Notes: generated by a model not told the origin, from the sequence alone. Counted from the first letter of the stretch, positions 1 through 8,646 are shown. The stretch is DNA of 64,000 nt from Duganella sp. SG902 (GCF_013376005.1 NZ_JABMJK010000002.1:558001-622000); one strand, 5' to 3'. Program-made: numbers and translations.

Positions 1-588
1 GACGGCGGCCACAGCCTGTTGAACGTGGCGCGCCAGGAGTGCGGTCTGAATCAGGTGATCCACCAGCTGCCGCAAGGTTTCGCTGTGGCGTCCATGACAC
101 GCGGCGCGGCGCGCTCCGGCCCCGACGAGACGCGCCGCCTGGCCAAGGCGTTCGACGTGATGGCCAAGCAAACCGGCATGGTGCTGGTCGACGGCGAATT
201 CGACGGCGAGGCGTTCCCGGTGCCGGTCATGGCCAGCTCGGAAATCGTGGTGCAGGTGTCGAATAGCGCTACCTCGATCAAGGCCGCCTACAGTATGATT
301 AAGCGCCTGAACCAGGAACTGGGCCGGCGCCCGTTCGGGATTCTGGTCACCGGGGCTTCCGAATCGGAGGCAAAGGTGGTATACGATAATATGGCACAGG
401 CGGCCAGCCGTTACCTGGCGGTCAACCTGGTTTCCATGGGCTCGGTGCCGGCGGACGAATACCTGCAACGCGCGGCGCGCTTGGGGCGCGCGGTGGTGGA
501 CGCGTTTCCGCTGGCCGGGGCTTCAGTCGCGTTCCGTCAACTGGCGGGGCGCTTCGCGCTGGGGGGGAACAGCCAACTCAGCGCTTAA
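1..588 (+). CDS. flhG: FlhG/FleN-type MinD-like ATPase, 3' part only
   Basis: The reading frame is open from base 1, so the N-terminus and the Walker A region lie outside the window. What remains (about 195 residues) reads as the second half of a MinD/ParA-family ATPase, with a typical strand pattern (GMVLVDGEFDG, then EIVVQVSNSATSIKAAYSMI). FlhG proteins control the number and placement of flagella together with the GTPase FlhF. The next gene is fliA 19 bases downstream, and the order flhF-flhG-fliA is common in polar-flagellated proteobacteria, which supports FlhG over a chromosome-partitioning MinD. The TTG at 19 is an internal codon, not the start. The family call rests on fold-like pattern and context, since the nucleotide-binding motif is not visible here. 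Confidence 0.7.
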   Translation, partial: DGGHSLLNVARQECGLNQVIHQLPQGFAVASMTRGAARSGPDETRRLAKAFDVMAKQTGMVLVDGEFDGEAFPVPVMASSEIVVQVSNSATSIKAAYSMIKRLNQELGRRPFGILVTGASESEAKVVYDNMAQAASRYLAVNLVSMGSVPADEYLQRAARLGRAVVDAFPLAGASVAFRQLAGRFALGGNSQLSA

Positions 589-607
589 TTAATATAAAAA
601 TATTCGA

Positions 608-1339
608 ATGTACACGGTAAAAGGGAAAGCGGACAAGGACACCTTGCTGACGGAGCACATGCCGTTGGTCAAGCGCCTGGCCCACCACATGAAGGCGAAA
701 CTGCCGCCCAGCGTCGAAGTCGACGATCTGGTGCAAGCCGGAATGATCGGCCTGTTGGACGCCATCAGCCGTTACGAAGAAACCCATGGCGCGCAATTTG
801 AAACCTACGCGGTGCTGCGCATCCGCGGCGCCATGCTGGATGAATTGCGCAACAGCGATTGGCTGCCGCGCTCGCTGCGGCAGAACATGCGCAAGGTCGA
901 GGCCGCGATGTCGACGCTGCAGCAGCGCCTGGGCCGGCCGCCTAGCGAATCGGAAGTGGCCAAGTCGCTCAAGCTGTCGCTGGCCGACTACCAGGAGATG
1001 CTGTCGGACGGCGGCGGCCACCAGCTGGTGTATTACGAGGATTTCCATGACGACGACGGCAACGACAGTTTCCTCGACCGTTACGCCTCGGACGACGAGG
1101 CCGACCCGCTGCGCTCGCTGCTGGACGGCGACTTCCGCCAGGCCGTGATCGACGCCATCGACGCCTTGCCGGAGCGCGAAAAAATGCTGATGGGCCTGTA
1201 TTACGAAGAGGAGCTCAACTTGAAAGAAATCGGCGCCGTGATGGGTGTCTCCGAATCGCGCGTATCGCAGTTGCATACGCAAGCCGTGGCGCGCCTGCGC
1301 GCCTCACTCCGGGAGCGGTCTTGGACTGGGCCAGCGTAG
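608..1339 (+). CDS. fliA: RNA polymerase sigma-28 factor FliA
   Basis: FliA directs RNA polymerase to late flagellar and chemotaxis promoters and is held inactive by the anti-sigma factor FlgM. The 243 residues match the usual size. Region 2 is visible near residues 15-100 (HMPLVKRLAHHM, VDDLVQAGMIGLLDAI, FETYAVLRIRGAMLDELR). Region 4 is near 185-235 (ALPEREKMLMGLYYEEELNLKEIG, then the helix-turn-helix GVSESRVSQLHTQAVARLR). The ATG at 608 follows an A/T-rich stretch with no clear Shine-Dalgarno, so expression probably depends on read-through from flhG. The 3' end overlaps motC by 19 bases. flgM, its partner, lies in this window on the other strand. Confidence 0.95.
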   Translation: MYTVKGKADKDTLLTEHMPLVKRLAHHMKAKLPPSVEVDDLVQAGMIGLLDAISRYEETHGAQFETYAVLRIRGAMLDELRNSDWLPRSLRQNMRKVEAAMSTLQQRLGRPPSESEVAKSLKLSLADYQEMLSDGGGHQLVYYEDFHDDDGNDSFLDRYASDDEADPLRSLLDGDFRQAVIDAIDALPEREKMLMGLYYEEELNLKEIGAVMGVSESRVSQLHTQAVARLRASLRERSWTGPA

Positions 1340-2067
1340 CCGGGGTCCTGATCGCGCTGGCCGGCATCGTCATCGGCCAGGGCATGGAGGGCGGCAAGAT
1401 CACCTCGCTGCTGCAGCCGGCCGCGTTCGCGATCGTGGTGGTCGGCACCTTCGGCGCCGTGCTGTTGCAGACGCGGCCGAAGACCTTCATGCGCGGCCTG
1501 CGCATGCTGCGGCTGGTGTTCGCGCCGCCGCCCGACACCCGCGCCGCGCTGGCGCGCGACATCAACGCCTGGAACCTGGCGGCGCGCCGCGACGGCCTGC
1601 TGTCGCTGGAGCGCTACATGCTGGCGTCCAAGGACAAGTTCAACACCAAGGGCCTGCGCCTGATCGTCGACGGCATCGCGCCCGACAAGCTGCGTCAGCT
1701 GCTGGACACCGAGATCACCGCCTATGAAACGGAGGAGCGCCAGGCCGTGCGCATCTGGGAGTCGGCGGCCGGCTATTCGCCCACCATCGGCATCCTGGGC
1801 GCGGTGCTGGGCCTGATCCACGTGATGGAAAACCTCACCGATCCGAGCAAGCTCGGCTCCGGCATCGCGGTGGCCTTCGTGTCCACGATTTACGGCGTCG
1901 GCCTGGCCAATCTGTTCTTCTACCCGATCGCCAACAAGCTCAAGGCCATCGTCACCCAGGCCGTGCACCAGCAGGAGATCGCGGCGGCGGTGTTCTACGA
2001 CATCGCCACCGGCGACCACACGCGCGTGATCGACGAGCGCATCGCCACGCTGCTGCGGGAGCATTGA
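1321..2067 (+). CDS. motC: Flagellar stator protein MotC (MotA family)
   Basis: This is an inner-membrane ion-channel stator subunit of the MotA/PomA family that pairs with MotD to drive the rotor. The 248-residue protein begins MDWASVAGVLIALAGIVIGQ, the hallmark first transmembrane segment. A second membrane segment is near residues 30-50. A pair follows near 150-205 (GYSPTIGILGAVLGLIHVME and GIAVAFVSTIYGVGLANLFF). The start is TTG at 1321, inside the fliA 3' end. It is preceded by GGGAG with six bases of spacing, and no ATG gives a full first helix. The next gene starts one base after the stop. This is a MotC/MotD-type set; a MotA/MotB set is not in the window and may exist elsewhere. Confidence 0.92.
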   Translation: MDWASVAGVLIALAGIVIGQGMEGGKITSLLQPAAFAIVVVGTFGAVLLQTRPKTFMRGLRMLRLVFAPPPDTRAALARDINAWNLAARRDGLLSLERYMLASKDKFNTKGLRLIVDGIAPDKLRQLLDTEITAYETEERQAVRIWESAAGYSPTIGILGAVLGLIHVMENLTDPSKLGSGIAVAFVSTIYGVGLANLFFYPIANKLKAIVTQAVHQQEIAAAVFYDIATGDHTRVIDERIATLLREH

Positions 2068-2068
2068 G

Positions 2069-2830
2069 ATGCAGTACCGGCGCGCGCGCAGGAAGTTCGA
2101 TGACGAGGCGGAAAACCACGAACGCTGGCTGATTTCCTACGCCGACTTCATCACGCTGCTGTTCGCCTTCTTTGTGGTGATGTACGCGATCTCGGCCGTC
2201 AACATCGGCAAGTACAAGATCTTTTCCGACGCGCTTGGCGACGCCTTCGGCGGCAAGGGCGCGGCGCAGCCGGTCAACACCGAGGTGCCCAACCTGCCCA
2301 TCCCCAATCCCGCCATCAAGCGCCGCAATGAATTGCTGCGCAAGGAAAAGGAGCAGATGACCAAGCTGGCGCAGGACCTGTTGTCCACCATGGCGCCGCT
2401 GGTGAAGGAGGGCAAGGTGCGGGTGACGCAGAACAGCCGCGGCGTCAGCGTCGAGATCAACGCCTCGGTGCTGTTCGATCCGGGTGACGCGCGGCTGATG
2501 CCGGAATCGGTGGAGGCGCTGCGCGCGGTGGCGGCCTTGCTCAAGGACGACAGCCACAATGTGCAGGTCGAAGGCCATACCGACAACCAGCCGATCGGCA
2601 ATACCCGTTTCCCGTCCAACTGGGAGCTGTCGTCGGTGCGCGCCAGCAGCGTGGTGCGCCTGTTCATCGACGCCGGGGTGACGCCGCAGCGCCTGACCGC
2701 CGTGGGCTTCAGTTCGAATGTGCCGGTGGCCGACAACGACACGGCGCAAGGCCGCGCGCGCAACCGCCGCGTGGCGGTGACGATTCTGTCGGGTATCCCC
2801 GATCCCAGCACCGAAGTGCCGACGCAGTAA
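2069..2830 (+). CDS. motD: Flagellar stator protein MotD (MotB family)
   Basis: MotD is the peptidoglycan-anchored partner of MotC. The 253 residues show the MotB plug and transmembrane helix near residues 18-42 (ENHERWLISYADFITLLFAF, containing the ion-binding aspartate of the YADF motif). From about 125 to 235 there is an OmpA-like peptidoglycan-binding domain (VQVEGHTDNQPIGNTRFPSN, then NWELSSVRASSVV and AQGRARNRRVAVTI). It starts one base after motC ends, so translation is probably coupled. It is the last gene of the flhG-fliA-motC-motD run; a hairpin element lies just downstream. Confidence 0.93.
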   Translation: MQYRRARRKFDDEAENHERWLISYADFITLLFAFFVVMYAISAVNIGKYKIFSDALGDAFGGKGAAQPVNTEVPNLPIPNPAIKRRNELLRKEKEQMTKLAQDLLSTMAPLVKEGKVRVTQNSRGVSVEINASVLFDPGDARLMPESVEALRAVAALLKDDSHNVQVEGHTDNQPIGNTRFPSNWELSSVRASSVVRLFIDAGVTPQRLTAVGFSSNVPVADNDTAQGRARNRRVAVTILSGIPDPSTEVPTQ

Positions 2831-2911
2831 CCCTCAGTCAAATGGGGGGACTGGCCCAGGGGCAGATCCTAATGCCGCTAAGTTAAGCCTTTTTTGACCA
2901 CAAACTGATGA

Positions 2912-2943
2912 GCCGTCATTCCCGCTTGCGCGGGAATGACGGC
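2912..2943. repeat. REP-like palindrome in a convergent gap
   Basis: A perfect inverted repeat has 14-bp arms (2912-2925 and 2930-2943) and a 4-base loop, TTGC. Its core GTCATTCCCGC/GCGGGAATGAC is a well-known dispersed intergenic palindrome found in many proteobacteria. It lies between the convergent genes motD and flgN and may act as a bidirectional transcription stop. Nothing else was recognised in the 2831-2997 gap. Confidence 0.75.
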
Positions 2944-2997
2944 TATTCACTCAGCGGTATCAGGATCAGATCCCGGTATGCGATGTGCGGGGTGAAA

Positions 2998-3474
2998 TTA
3001 ACCGGCCAGGAAGCCGCGGCTGCGCGGCAGGGAAGTGGAGATGCCGGCCGGGCCGTAGAAGTTGTTGGCCGTGCCATTCTGCGGCCGCAAGGCCTGCAGC
3101 GCGTCCTGGGTGTGGCCCATCTGTTTATTGATCAACATGCCGTTCACGCGGTTCAGCTCCTTGGCCTCGCGCGTATGCTGCAGCAGCGCCTGCCACAGGC
3201 TGGCCGATTCCTCGCGCGCCTCGCCGCTGGCGGCGATCCACGCGTCCATGCCGGCTTCCTCGGCCGGAAAGCCGCATTTGCCCAGCGAGCGGTGACGTTG
3301 CGCCGACAACAGGGTCATTTGCGTGACCAGCGCGGTCTTGCGGGTGGTGAGGGCCGGCAGGGCCTCGATGTCCGCCGTCACCAGCAGGTGCTGTTCCTGG
3401 CGCAGCACGTCCAGCAGGGTGGACATGATCTGTTCTTCTTCGCGCAGGCTGTTCAGCGGGGTGACGGTGGTCAT
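2998..3474 (-). CDS. flgN: Flagellar export chaperone FlgN
   Basis: FlgN is the cytoplasmic chaperone that delivers the hook-filament junction proteins FlgK and FlgL to the export gate. The protein is 158 residues, helical and rich in Leu, Gln and Glu (REEEQIMSTLLDVLRQEQHL, then LTTRKTALVTQM). It ends in a low-complexity tail (LPRSRGFLAG). The ATG at 3474 is chosen over an upstream extension because AGGAT lies just ahead of it and FlgN proteins start close to this point. flgM ends seven bases upstream, the usual flgA-flgM-flgN order. FlgN sequences diverge strongly, so the call leans on size, helical pattern and position. Confidence 0.85.
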   Translation of the reverse strand: MTTVTPLNSLREEEQIMSTLLDVLRQEQHLLVTADIEALPALTTRKTALVTQMTLLSAQRHRSLGKCGFPAEEAGMDAWIAASGEAREESASLWQALLQHTREAKELNRVNGMLINKQMGHTQDALQALRPQNGTANNFYGPAGISTSLPRSRGFLAG

Positions 3475-3481
3475 GATGATC

Positions 3482-3799
3482 CTATCGTTTTCTTGAGTGC
3501 AGCAGATCCTTGACGGTATCCAGCAAGCCATCCGCTACTTTTTCCGAGTTGACCTGGAACTGGCCGTCGGCGATCGCCAGCTTGATGCGTTCGACTTTCT
3601 TGGTGTCGAACACCGCATTGGCGCCGCCGGCCGAACTGGCCGCCATGGCCTGGCCTTGCGGAGACAGGCGCACATTGTCCGACGCGACGTTGGTCGCCGC
3701 CGCCTCGGCCGCCTTTTCCGCGCCGCGCGCGGTGGCGCCGGTGGCGGCAGGCGTCGACGGCAGGCCGGGCGTGCTCTTTAGTGTGTCATTGATTTTCAC
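3482..3799 (-). CDS. flgM: Anti-sigma-28 factor FlgM
   Basis: FlgM binds and blocks FliA until the hook is complete, when it is exported through the flagellar channel. The protein is 105 residues, with the usual MKIND start and a disordered Ala/Thr-rich first half. The conserved C-terminal sigma-binding helices are near residues 65-102 (FDTKKVERIKLAIADGQF, then KVADGLLDTVKDLL). A strong sigma-28 promoter lies 48 bases upstream, which would put FlgM under feedback by FliA itself. A small hairpin (GGAGT/ACTCC at 3819-3833) sits in the predicted leader. Confidence 0.93.
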   Translation of the reverse strand: MKINDTLKSTPGLPSTPAATGATARGAEKAAEAAATNVASDNVRLSPQGQAMAASSAGGANAVFDTKKVERIKLAIADGQFQVNSEKVADGLLDTVKDLLHSRKR

Positions 3800-3846
3800 A
3801 GCATTTCCTTCTCAGCTAGGAGTACGAAACTCCGGGATCTGAGTCG

Positions 3847-3873
3847 GTAACGGCGGCTTGGCCGGAAACTTTA
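3847..3873 (-). promoter_or_regulatory. Sigma-28 promoter for flgM-flgN
   Basis: Read on the - strand: TAAAGTTT, an 11-base spacer, then GCCGTTAC. The -35 is identical to the enterobacterial FliA consensus and the -10 matches six of eight bases of GCCGATAA. The same two octamers at the same spacing occur before flgK. The predicted transcript starts near 3839, about 40 bases before the flgM ATG. Confidence 0.8.
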
Positions 3874-3895
3874 GCTGGACTGTGCCGCAAGTTGC

Positions 3896-4597
3896 TCAAA
3901 ATGCCACCTCCACCGTGCCGCCACTCTTGGCGATGCCGGTGATTTGCTGGCCGTTGGCCGTTTTCACCTGCACCACCTGGCCGTCGCCGGCCGTGCTCAG
4001 CGCGCGCGCCTCGGCCGACACGCTGAAGCCGTTGCCGCTGGAGACCAGGCGCACCAGCTGGCCCGACTGCACCACCGGCTTGCTGCGCAAGGTGTCGAGG
4101 CGCAGGGGAGTGCCTGGAGGCAACGACACCGTGGCGCTGCGGCCGATCACCTGGTTGACGTCGGTGGCTATCCCGGCCGGCAACATTGTCAAATCGCCCT
4201 TGAGGACGGTCAACTGCCGGGCGTCGATCGGCAGGCCCTGCACCAGCGGCGCGGCGCTGGCGACATACTCGCCCACCACCGTCACGCTGGCTTGAATATA
4301 TACCGTCCAGGCCGAAGGCGCCGCACAGCGCACGCCGACCGAGGTTTTGCCCCAGGCGCGCGCGCCGGGCATGAAGAAGGCCTGCGGATCGGGGCAGTCG
4401 GCCAGGTTGAGGCGCGGGTCGACCGCGCCGACGTTGACCGTGACTTCGCCCGGCAGGCCGCCGGCCTGCACCTGCAGGAACTGTTCCACGGTGCGCTTGA
4501 GCACGGCGATGTCCTGGCGGCCGGCCTGGGCGGCGGCCGGGCCGGCGCCGGCCAGCAGGCTGGCCGCCAGCGCGGTGATGAGTATGCGAGATTTCAT
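3896..4597 (-). CDS. flgA: P-ring assembly chaperone FlgA
   Basis: FlgA is a periplasmic chaperone for FlgI during P-ring assembly. The 233-residue protein begins with a clear signal peptide (MKSRILITALAASLLAGAGP, cleavage probably after AAAQA). A C-terminal SAF-like domain of about 120 residues follows (GLPIDARQLTVLKGDLTMLP, ending VQVKTANGQQITGIAKSGGT). The ATG at 4597 is used because the signal peptide begins there; AAGGGG lies about 13 bases ahead. The gene is divergent from flgB, leaving a 154-base shared promoter region (4598-4751). The reverse complement of 4680-4687 resembles a sigma-28 -10 box (GGCGATAA), but no good -35 accompanies it. Confidence 0.92.
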   Translation of the reverse strand: MKSRILITALAASLLAGAGPAAAQAGRQDIAVLKRTVEQFLQVQAGGLPGEVTVNVGAVDPRLNLADCPDPQAFFMPGARAWGKTSVGVRCAAPSAWTVYIQASVTVVGEYVASAAPLVQGLPIDARQLTVLKGDLTMLPAGIATDVNQVIGRSATVSLPPGTPLRLDTLRSKPVVQSGQLVRLVSSGNGFSVSAEARALSTAGDGQVVQVKTANGQQITGIAKSGGTVEVAF

Positions 4598-4751
4598 GGC
4601 GTCGGTTTCCCCTTCAATGTAGCCATCATAGTCTGGCGGGCTGGACTTGAAGCGTGGAATAGGGCTGGAAATGGGGTGTTTATCGCCCGATGGTGACAAG
4701 GGCCGACTCCGTATCATCGAACCTGTCACCAATGTGGAAGGGGAGCGAATC

Positions 4752-5180
4752 ATGCTCGGCAGCAAGTTAGACGATTACATGCGCTTTAATGAGACCGCGC
4801 TGAGCCTGCGCTCGGCGCGCCAGACCGTGCTCGCCTCCAATATTGCCAACGCGGACACGCCGAATTACAAGGCGCGCGATATCGACTTCAGCAGCGCGTT
4901 GCAGAGCGCGCTGGACAAGGCCAATCCCGACGCCAAGCAAACCTTGAGCACCACCGCCAACAAGCATTACCCCAACCCCCAGCAATACGCCGGTACGCTG
5001 GCCGATGGCACGCCGCTGCTGTACCGCGGCGTGATCCAGGGCGCGGTGGATGGCAACACGGTGGACATGGACGTCGAACGCAACCAGTTCGCCGACAACG
5101 CCATCCGATATGAAGCCGGCATCACCGCCATCAACGGCCAGATCAAGGCCATGCTGGCGGCGCTCCAGTCAGGGAACTAA
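4752..5180 (+). CDS. flgB: Flagellar proximal rod protein FlgB
   Basis: FlgB forms part of the proximal rod that crosses the periplasm. The protein is 142 residues and has the family N-terminal signature near residues 25-40 (VLASNIANADTPNYKARDID). The C-terminal helix ends AGITAINGQIKAMLAALQ. The ATG at 4752 follows GGGGAGCG and matches the family start; a longer upstream frame has no family similarity. It is the first gene of the operon flgB to flgJ, and flgC begins two bases after its stop. Confidence 0.95.
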   Translation: MLGSKLDDYMRFNETALSLRSARQTVLASNIANADTPNYKARDIDFSSALQSALDKANPDAKQTLSTTANKHYPNPQQYAGTLADGTPLLYRGVIQGAVDGNTVDMDVERNQFADNAIRYEAGITAINGQIKAMLAALQSGN

Positions 5181-5182
5181 TC

Positions 5183-5593
5183 ATGTCGCTATTTAAAATT
5201 TTTGATGTGTCGGGTTCGGCCATGAGCGCGCAGGCGCAGCGCCTGAACGTGGTGGCGTCCAACCTGGCCAACGCCGACAGCGCCACCAGCGCCAGCGGCG
5301 AGGCCTACCGCGCGCGCCAGGTGGTGTTCGAGGCGCAGACGCCGACCAATGGCGGCACCGCCACCGGGGTGCGCGTCAAGCAGGTGGTGGAGGACCAGTC
5401 GCCGATGAAGATGATGTACGACCCCAAGCACCCGGCGGCGGACGAGAACGGCTACGTCACCATGCCGAACGTGAACGTGGTGGACGAGATGGTCAATATG
5501 CTGTCGGCCTCGCGCTCGTACCAGACCAACGTGGAAACCATGAATGCGGCGAAAACGCTGTTGTTGAAAACCCTGACCATCGGTCAAACCTAA
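5183..5593 (+). CDS. flgC: Flagellar proximal rod protein FlgC
   Basis: FlgC is a rod subunit that stacks with FlgB, FlgF and FlgG. The 136-residue protein carries the N-terminal rod motif (AQAQRLNVVASNLANADSAT) and the C-terminal helix typical of axial proteins (VDEMVNMLSASRSYQTNVET, then AAKTLLLKTL). The ATG at 5183 follows AGGGA. Spacing to flgB is two bases and to flgD 19 bases, consistent with one operon. Confidence 0.95.
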   Translation: MSLFKIFDVSGSAMSAQAQRLNVVASNLANADSATSASGEAYRARQVVFEAQTPTNGGTATGVRVKQVVEDQSPMKMMYDPKHPAADENGYVTMPNVNVVDEMVNMLSASRSYQTNVETMNAAKTLLLKTLTIGQT

Positions 5594-5612
5594 CTAAGAG
5601 CAAGAGGTCATC

Positions 5613-6311
5613 ATGGCGATTAGCGGCATTATCGATACGCCCAAGGCAGCCACCACCAACAGTGTGGACACCACCAGCAAGACCAGCACCGACAGCGTGC
5701 AGGCGGACCAGGACAAGTTCATGAAGCTGCTGGTCACCCAGCTGCAGAACCAGGATCCGCTGAACCCGATGGACAACGCGGCCATGACCAGCCAGCTGGC
5801 CCAGCTGTCGACCGTGACCGGCATCAACAAGGTCAACGCCACGCTGGAATCGCTGCGCACCGACATCGCCAGCACCCAGTCGTCCACCGCGATCAGCCTG
5901 ATCGGCAAGGGCATCCTGGTGGAGGGCAAGGGCATCGAGCTCAACACCAGCACCGCCGAGGACGGCACCAAGAGCAGCTCCAGCGTGTTCGGCATCGACC
6001 TGCCGTCGGACGCGCAAAGCGTGACCATCAACATCCAGGACAAGAACGGCAAGACGGTGCGCACCATGAGCATGACCAACGCCGAGGCCGGCACCTATCC
6101 GATCACCTGGGATGGCACCACCGACGCCAAAACCACCGCGGCGGCCGGCAGCTACACCTTTACCGTCGAGGCCTCCAACGCCGGCAGCAAAGTCACCGCC
6201 ACGCCGTTGCAGCTGGCGGCCGTGGCCAGCGTGTCGACCGGCAGCGGCGGCGTCAAACTGAATACCTCGCTCGGGCATTTCGCCATGAGCGATGTGAAAG
6301 AAGTTCTGTAA
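5613..6311 (+). CDS. flgD: Hook-cap protein FlgD
   Basis: FlgD caps the growing hook and is discarded once the hook is complete. The 232 residues show the N-terminal FlgD signature near residues 32-60 (QDKFMKLLVTQLQNQDPLNP, then MDNAAMTSQLAQLSTV). A FlgD Ig-like/tudor region follows, from about 100 to 225 (TYPITWDGTTDAKTTAAAGS). RBS AAGAGG precedes the ATG. Neighbours flgC and flgE fit the usual order. Confidence 0.95.
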   Translation: MAISGIIDTPKAATTNSVDTTSKTSTDSVQADQDKFMKLLVTQLQNQDPLNPMDNAAMTSQLAQLSTVTGINKVNATLESLRTDIASTQSSTAISLIGKGILVEGKGIELNTSTAEDGTKSSSSVFGIDLPSDAQSVTINIQDKNGKTVRTMSMTNAEAGTYPITWDGTTDAKTTAAAGSYTFTVEASNAGSKVTATPLQLAAVASVSTGSGGVKLNTSLGHFAMSDVKEVL

Positions 6312-6337
6312 GCAGTCATCACCAATAGGGGAATACC

Positions 6338-7894
6338 ATGTTCCAACAAGGACTGAGCGGCTTGAATGCTGCATCCAAATCGCTGGACGTCATCGGCAAT
6401 AACATCGCCAATGCCAGCACCGTGGGCTTCAAGGCGTCGCAAGCGCAGTTTGCCGACCTGTACGCCAATTCGCTGAATGGCGTGTCGGGCAACAACGCCG
6501 GTATTGGGGTGACCGTGTCCAAGCTGGCTCAGCAGTTCACGCAGGGCAATATCGAGACCAGCAGCAATCCGCTCGACGTGGCGATCAACGGCGGCGGCTT
6601 CTTCCGCCTGGTGGTCAACGGCGCGGTGCAGTATTCGCGCAACGGCCAGTTCCACGAGGACGCCTCGCACACCCTGGTCAACGCCCAGGGCGCGCAGCTG
6701 ACCGGCTATCTGTCCAACAAGGCCGGCGTGATCCAGCTCGGCTCGCCGGTGCCGCTGACGCTGGACAAGTCCGACCTGACGCCGGTGCAAACCACCGAGG
6801 CCAACTTCCAGCTGAACCTGAGCTCGGCCGAGACGGTGCCGACCACGATTCCGTTCGACGCCAACGACCCGACCAGCTACAACAAGCAGACCGTGTTGAA
6901 CGTGTACGACTCGCTGGGCACGGCGCACATCATGACCACCTACTACGTCAAGACCGACGCCAACACCTGGGACGTGTACGCCGCCGCCGACAACAAGGAA
7001 ATCGTCTCGGCCAGCGTGGCCGCGACGGTGGCGACCGACGCGGCCACGATTGCCGCACGTAATGACTACAACAACGCCGTGCGCGCCACGCCGCCGGACG
7101 ATGCCGTCATTGCCACCGCCGCCGGCACCTACGCCACCGCCGCGTACCAGGCCATGCTGACCGCCGCCAGCACGCCGCCGGCCGCCGCCACCCAGGCCCA
7201 ACTGGACGCGCTGACCGCCGCCTACACCGCGCTCGATCCGACCGTCAGCGGCTCGATCACCGGCAAGACCCCGGACCAGATCAACGCCATCCTGGGTGCC
7301 GCCATCACCGTGCCGGCCGTGAAGGTGGGCACCCTGCTGTTCACTAAGAGCGGCGCGCTGGACCCGCAGGCCATGGCGCTGATGACGCCGCCGCAAACCC
7401 TGCCGTTCCAGATCCAGCTGCCGATCTTCCCGGACACCGGCGCGCAAGTGCCAATGACGGTCTCGACCACCTTCGACAAGACCACCCAGTACGGCAGCGT
7501 GACCAACGACCTGGGCTCGACCCAGAACGGTTACTCGGCCGGTTCCTGGCAGCGCTACTCGATCGACGAGAACGGCGTGATCCTGGGCCAGTACAGCAAC
7601 GGCAAGTCGCGCGCCATGGGGCAGATCGCGATGGCCAACTTCGCCAGCGTCGACGGCCTGACCCCGCTGGGCAACAACGCCTGGGCGGAAAGCTCGAGCT
7701 CCGGTCCGCCAACCATCGGCGTGCCCAACGCCGGCTCGATGGGCCAGTTGCGCTCGGCGGCGGTGGAAACCTCCAACACCGACCTCACGGCCGAGCTGGT
7801 CAACATGATCACCGCGCAGCGCGTCTACCAGGCCAATGCGCAGACCATCAAGACCGAGGACTCGATCCTGCAGACGCTGGTGAACCTGCGCTGA
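6338..7894 (+). CDS. flgE: Flagellar hook protein FlgE, enlarged
   Basis: FlgE polymerises into the hook, the universal joint. Both termini match the family: LNAASKSLDVIGNNIANAST near residue 9 and TAELVNMITAQRVYQANAQT near 488. At 518 residues it is about 100 longer than the enterobacterial protein (about 400). The extra sequence is an Ala/Thr-rich stretch near residues 225-325 (ATVATDAATIAARNDYNNAV, then TAAYTALDPTVSG) inside the outer hook domain. Larger hook proteins with variable middle domains are common. It starts 26 bases after flgD with AGGGG ahead of the ATG. Confidence 0.94.
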   Translation: MFQQGLSGLNAASKSLDVIGNNIANASTVGFKASQAQFADLYANSLNGVSGNNAGIGVTVSKLAQQFTQGNIETSSNPLDVAINGGGFFRLVVNGAVQYSRNGQFHEDASHTLVNAQGAQLTGYLSNKAGVIQLGSPVPLTLDKSDLTPVQTTEANFQLNLSSAETVPTTIPFDANDPTSYNKQTVLNVYDSLGTAHIMTTYYVKTDANTWDVYAAADNKEIVSASVAATVATDAATIAARNDYNNAVRATPPDDAVIATAAGTYATAAYQAMLTAASTPPAAATQAQLDALTAAYTALDPTVSGSITGKTPDQINAILGAAITVPAVKVGTLLFTKSGALDPQAMALMTPPQTLPFQIQLPIFPDTGAQVPMTVSTTFDKTTQYGSVTNDLGSTQNGYSAGSWQRYSIDENGVILGQYSNGKSRAMGQIAMANFASVDGLTPLGNNAWAESSSSGPPTIGVPNAGSMGQLRSAAVETSNTDLTAELVNMITAQRVYQANAQTIKTEDSILQTLVNLR

Positions 7895-7905
7895 TGAGGT
7901 AAGCC

Positions 7906-8646
7906 ATGGACCGCCTCGTCTACACCGCCATGACCGGCGCCCGGCACGTGATGGAGCAGCAAGCCACCGTGTCGAACAACCTGGCCAACGCCACCACCAC
8001 CGGCTTCCGCGCCCAGCTCGACAGTTTCCGGGCGGTGCCGGTGGTGTCGGAGGGCTTGCCCACGCGCGCCTTCGTGGTCGATTCCACGGTCGGCTCGGAC
8101 TTCCGCGCCGGCCCGATCGAGACCACCGGCCGCGCGCTGGACATCGCCATCCGCGACCAGGGCTGGCTGGCGGTGCAGTCGGCCGAAGGTTCGGAGGCGT
8201 ACACCCGCAACGGCAGCCTGAAGATCAGCGAAAACGGCATCCTGCAAACCAGCAGCGGCCAGACGGTGATCGGCGACGGCGGCCCGATCGCGGTGCCGCC
8301 CGACACCAAGATCAGCATCGCCAGCGACGGCACGGTGAGCGTCATCAACGACACTTTCCAGCCGGGGCCGTCCAACACCCTGGGCCGCATCAAGCTGGTC
8401 AATCCGGACACCAAGGGCCTGCTGCGCGGCGATGACGGCCTGTTCCGCCAGGCCGACGGCACGCCGGCGCAGAACGACGCCAACGTGCGCGTGGTCGATG
8501 GCGCGCTGGAGGGCAGCAACGTCAACCCGGTCGATTCCATGGTCAACATGATCAGCCTGGCAAGACAGTTTGAAATGCAAATGAGCCTGATGAAGAACGC
8601 CGAGAATAACGCGGCAAAAGCTACCCAGATCCTCGCTTTGAGTTGA
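7906..8646 (+). CDS. flgF: Flagellar proximal rod protein FlgF
   Basis: FlgF is a rod subunit of the FlgE/F/G family. The 246-residue protein begins MDRLVYTAMTGARHVMEQQA and has the rod motif SNNLANATTTGFRAQ. It ends with the axial helix VNPVDSMVNMISLARQFEMQ. RBS GAGGTAAG precedes the ATG. A 69-base gap to flgG (8647-8715) contains only a GGGAGAAG ribosome site that I can recognise. Confidence 0.95.
   Translation: MDRLVYTAMTGARHVMEQQATVSNNLANATTTGFRAQLDSFRAVPVVSEGLPTRAFVVDSTVGSDFRAGPIETTGRALDIAIRDQGWLAVQSAEGSEAYTRNGSLKISENGILQTSSGQTVIGDGGPIAVPPDTKISIASDGTVSVINDTFQPGPSNTLGRIKLVNPDTKGLLRGDDGLFRQADGTPAQNDANVRVVDGALEGSNVNPVDSMVNMISLARQFEMQMSLMKNAENNAAKATQILALS

Noticed and set aside
4598..4751. 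Sigma-54 or sigma-28 promoter for flgB or flgA
   Set aside because: TGGCGGGCTGGACTTGA has the -24/-12 elements two bases out of register. The GGCGATAA on the - strand lacks a -35 at the right distance.
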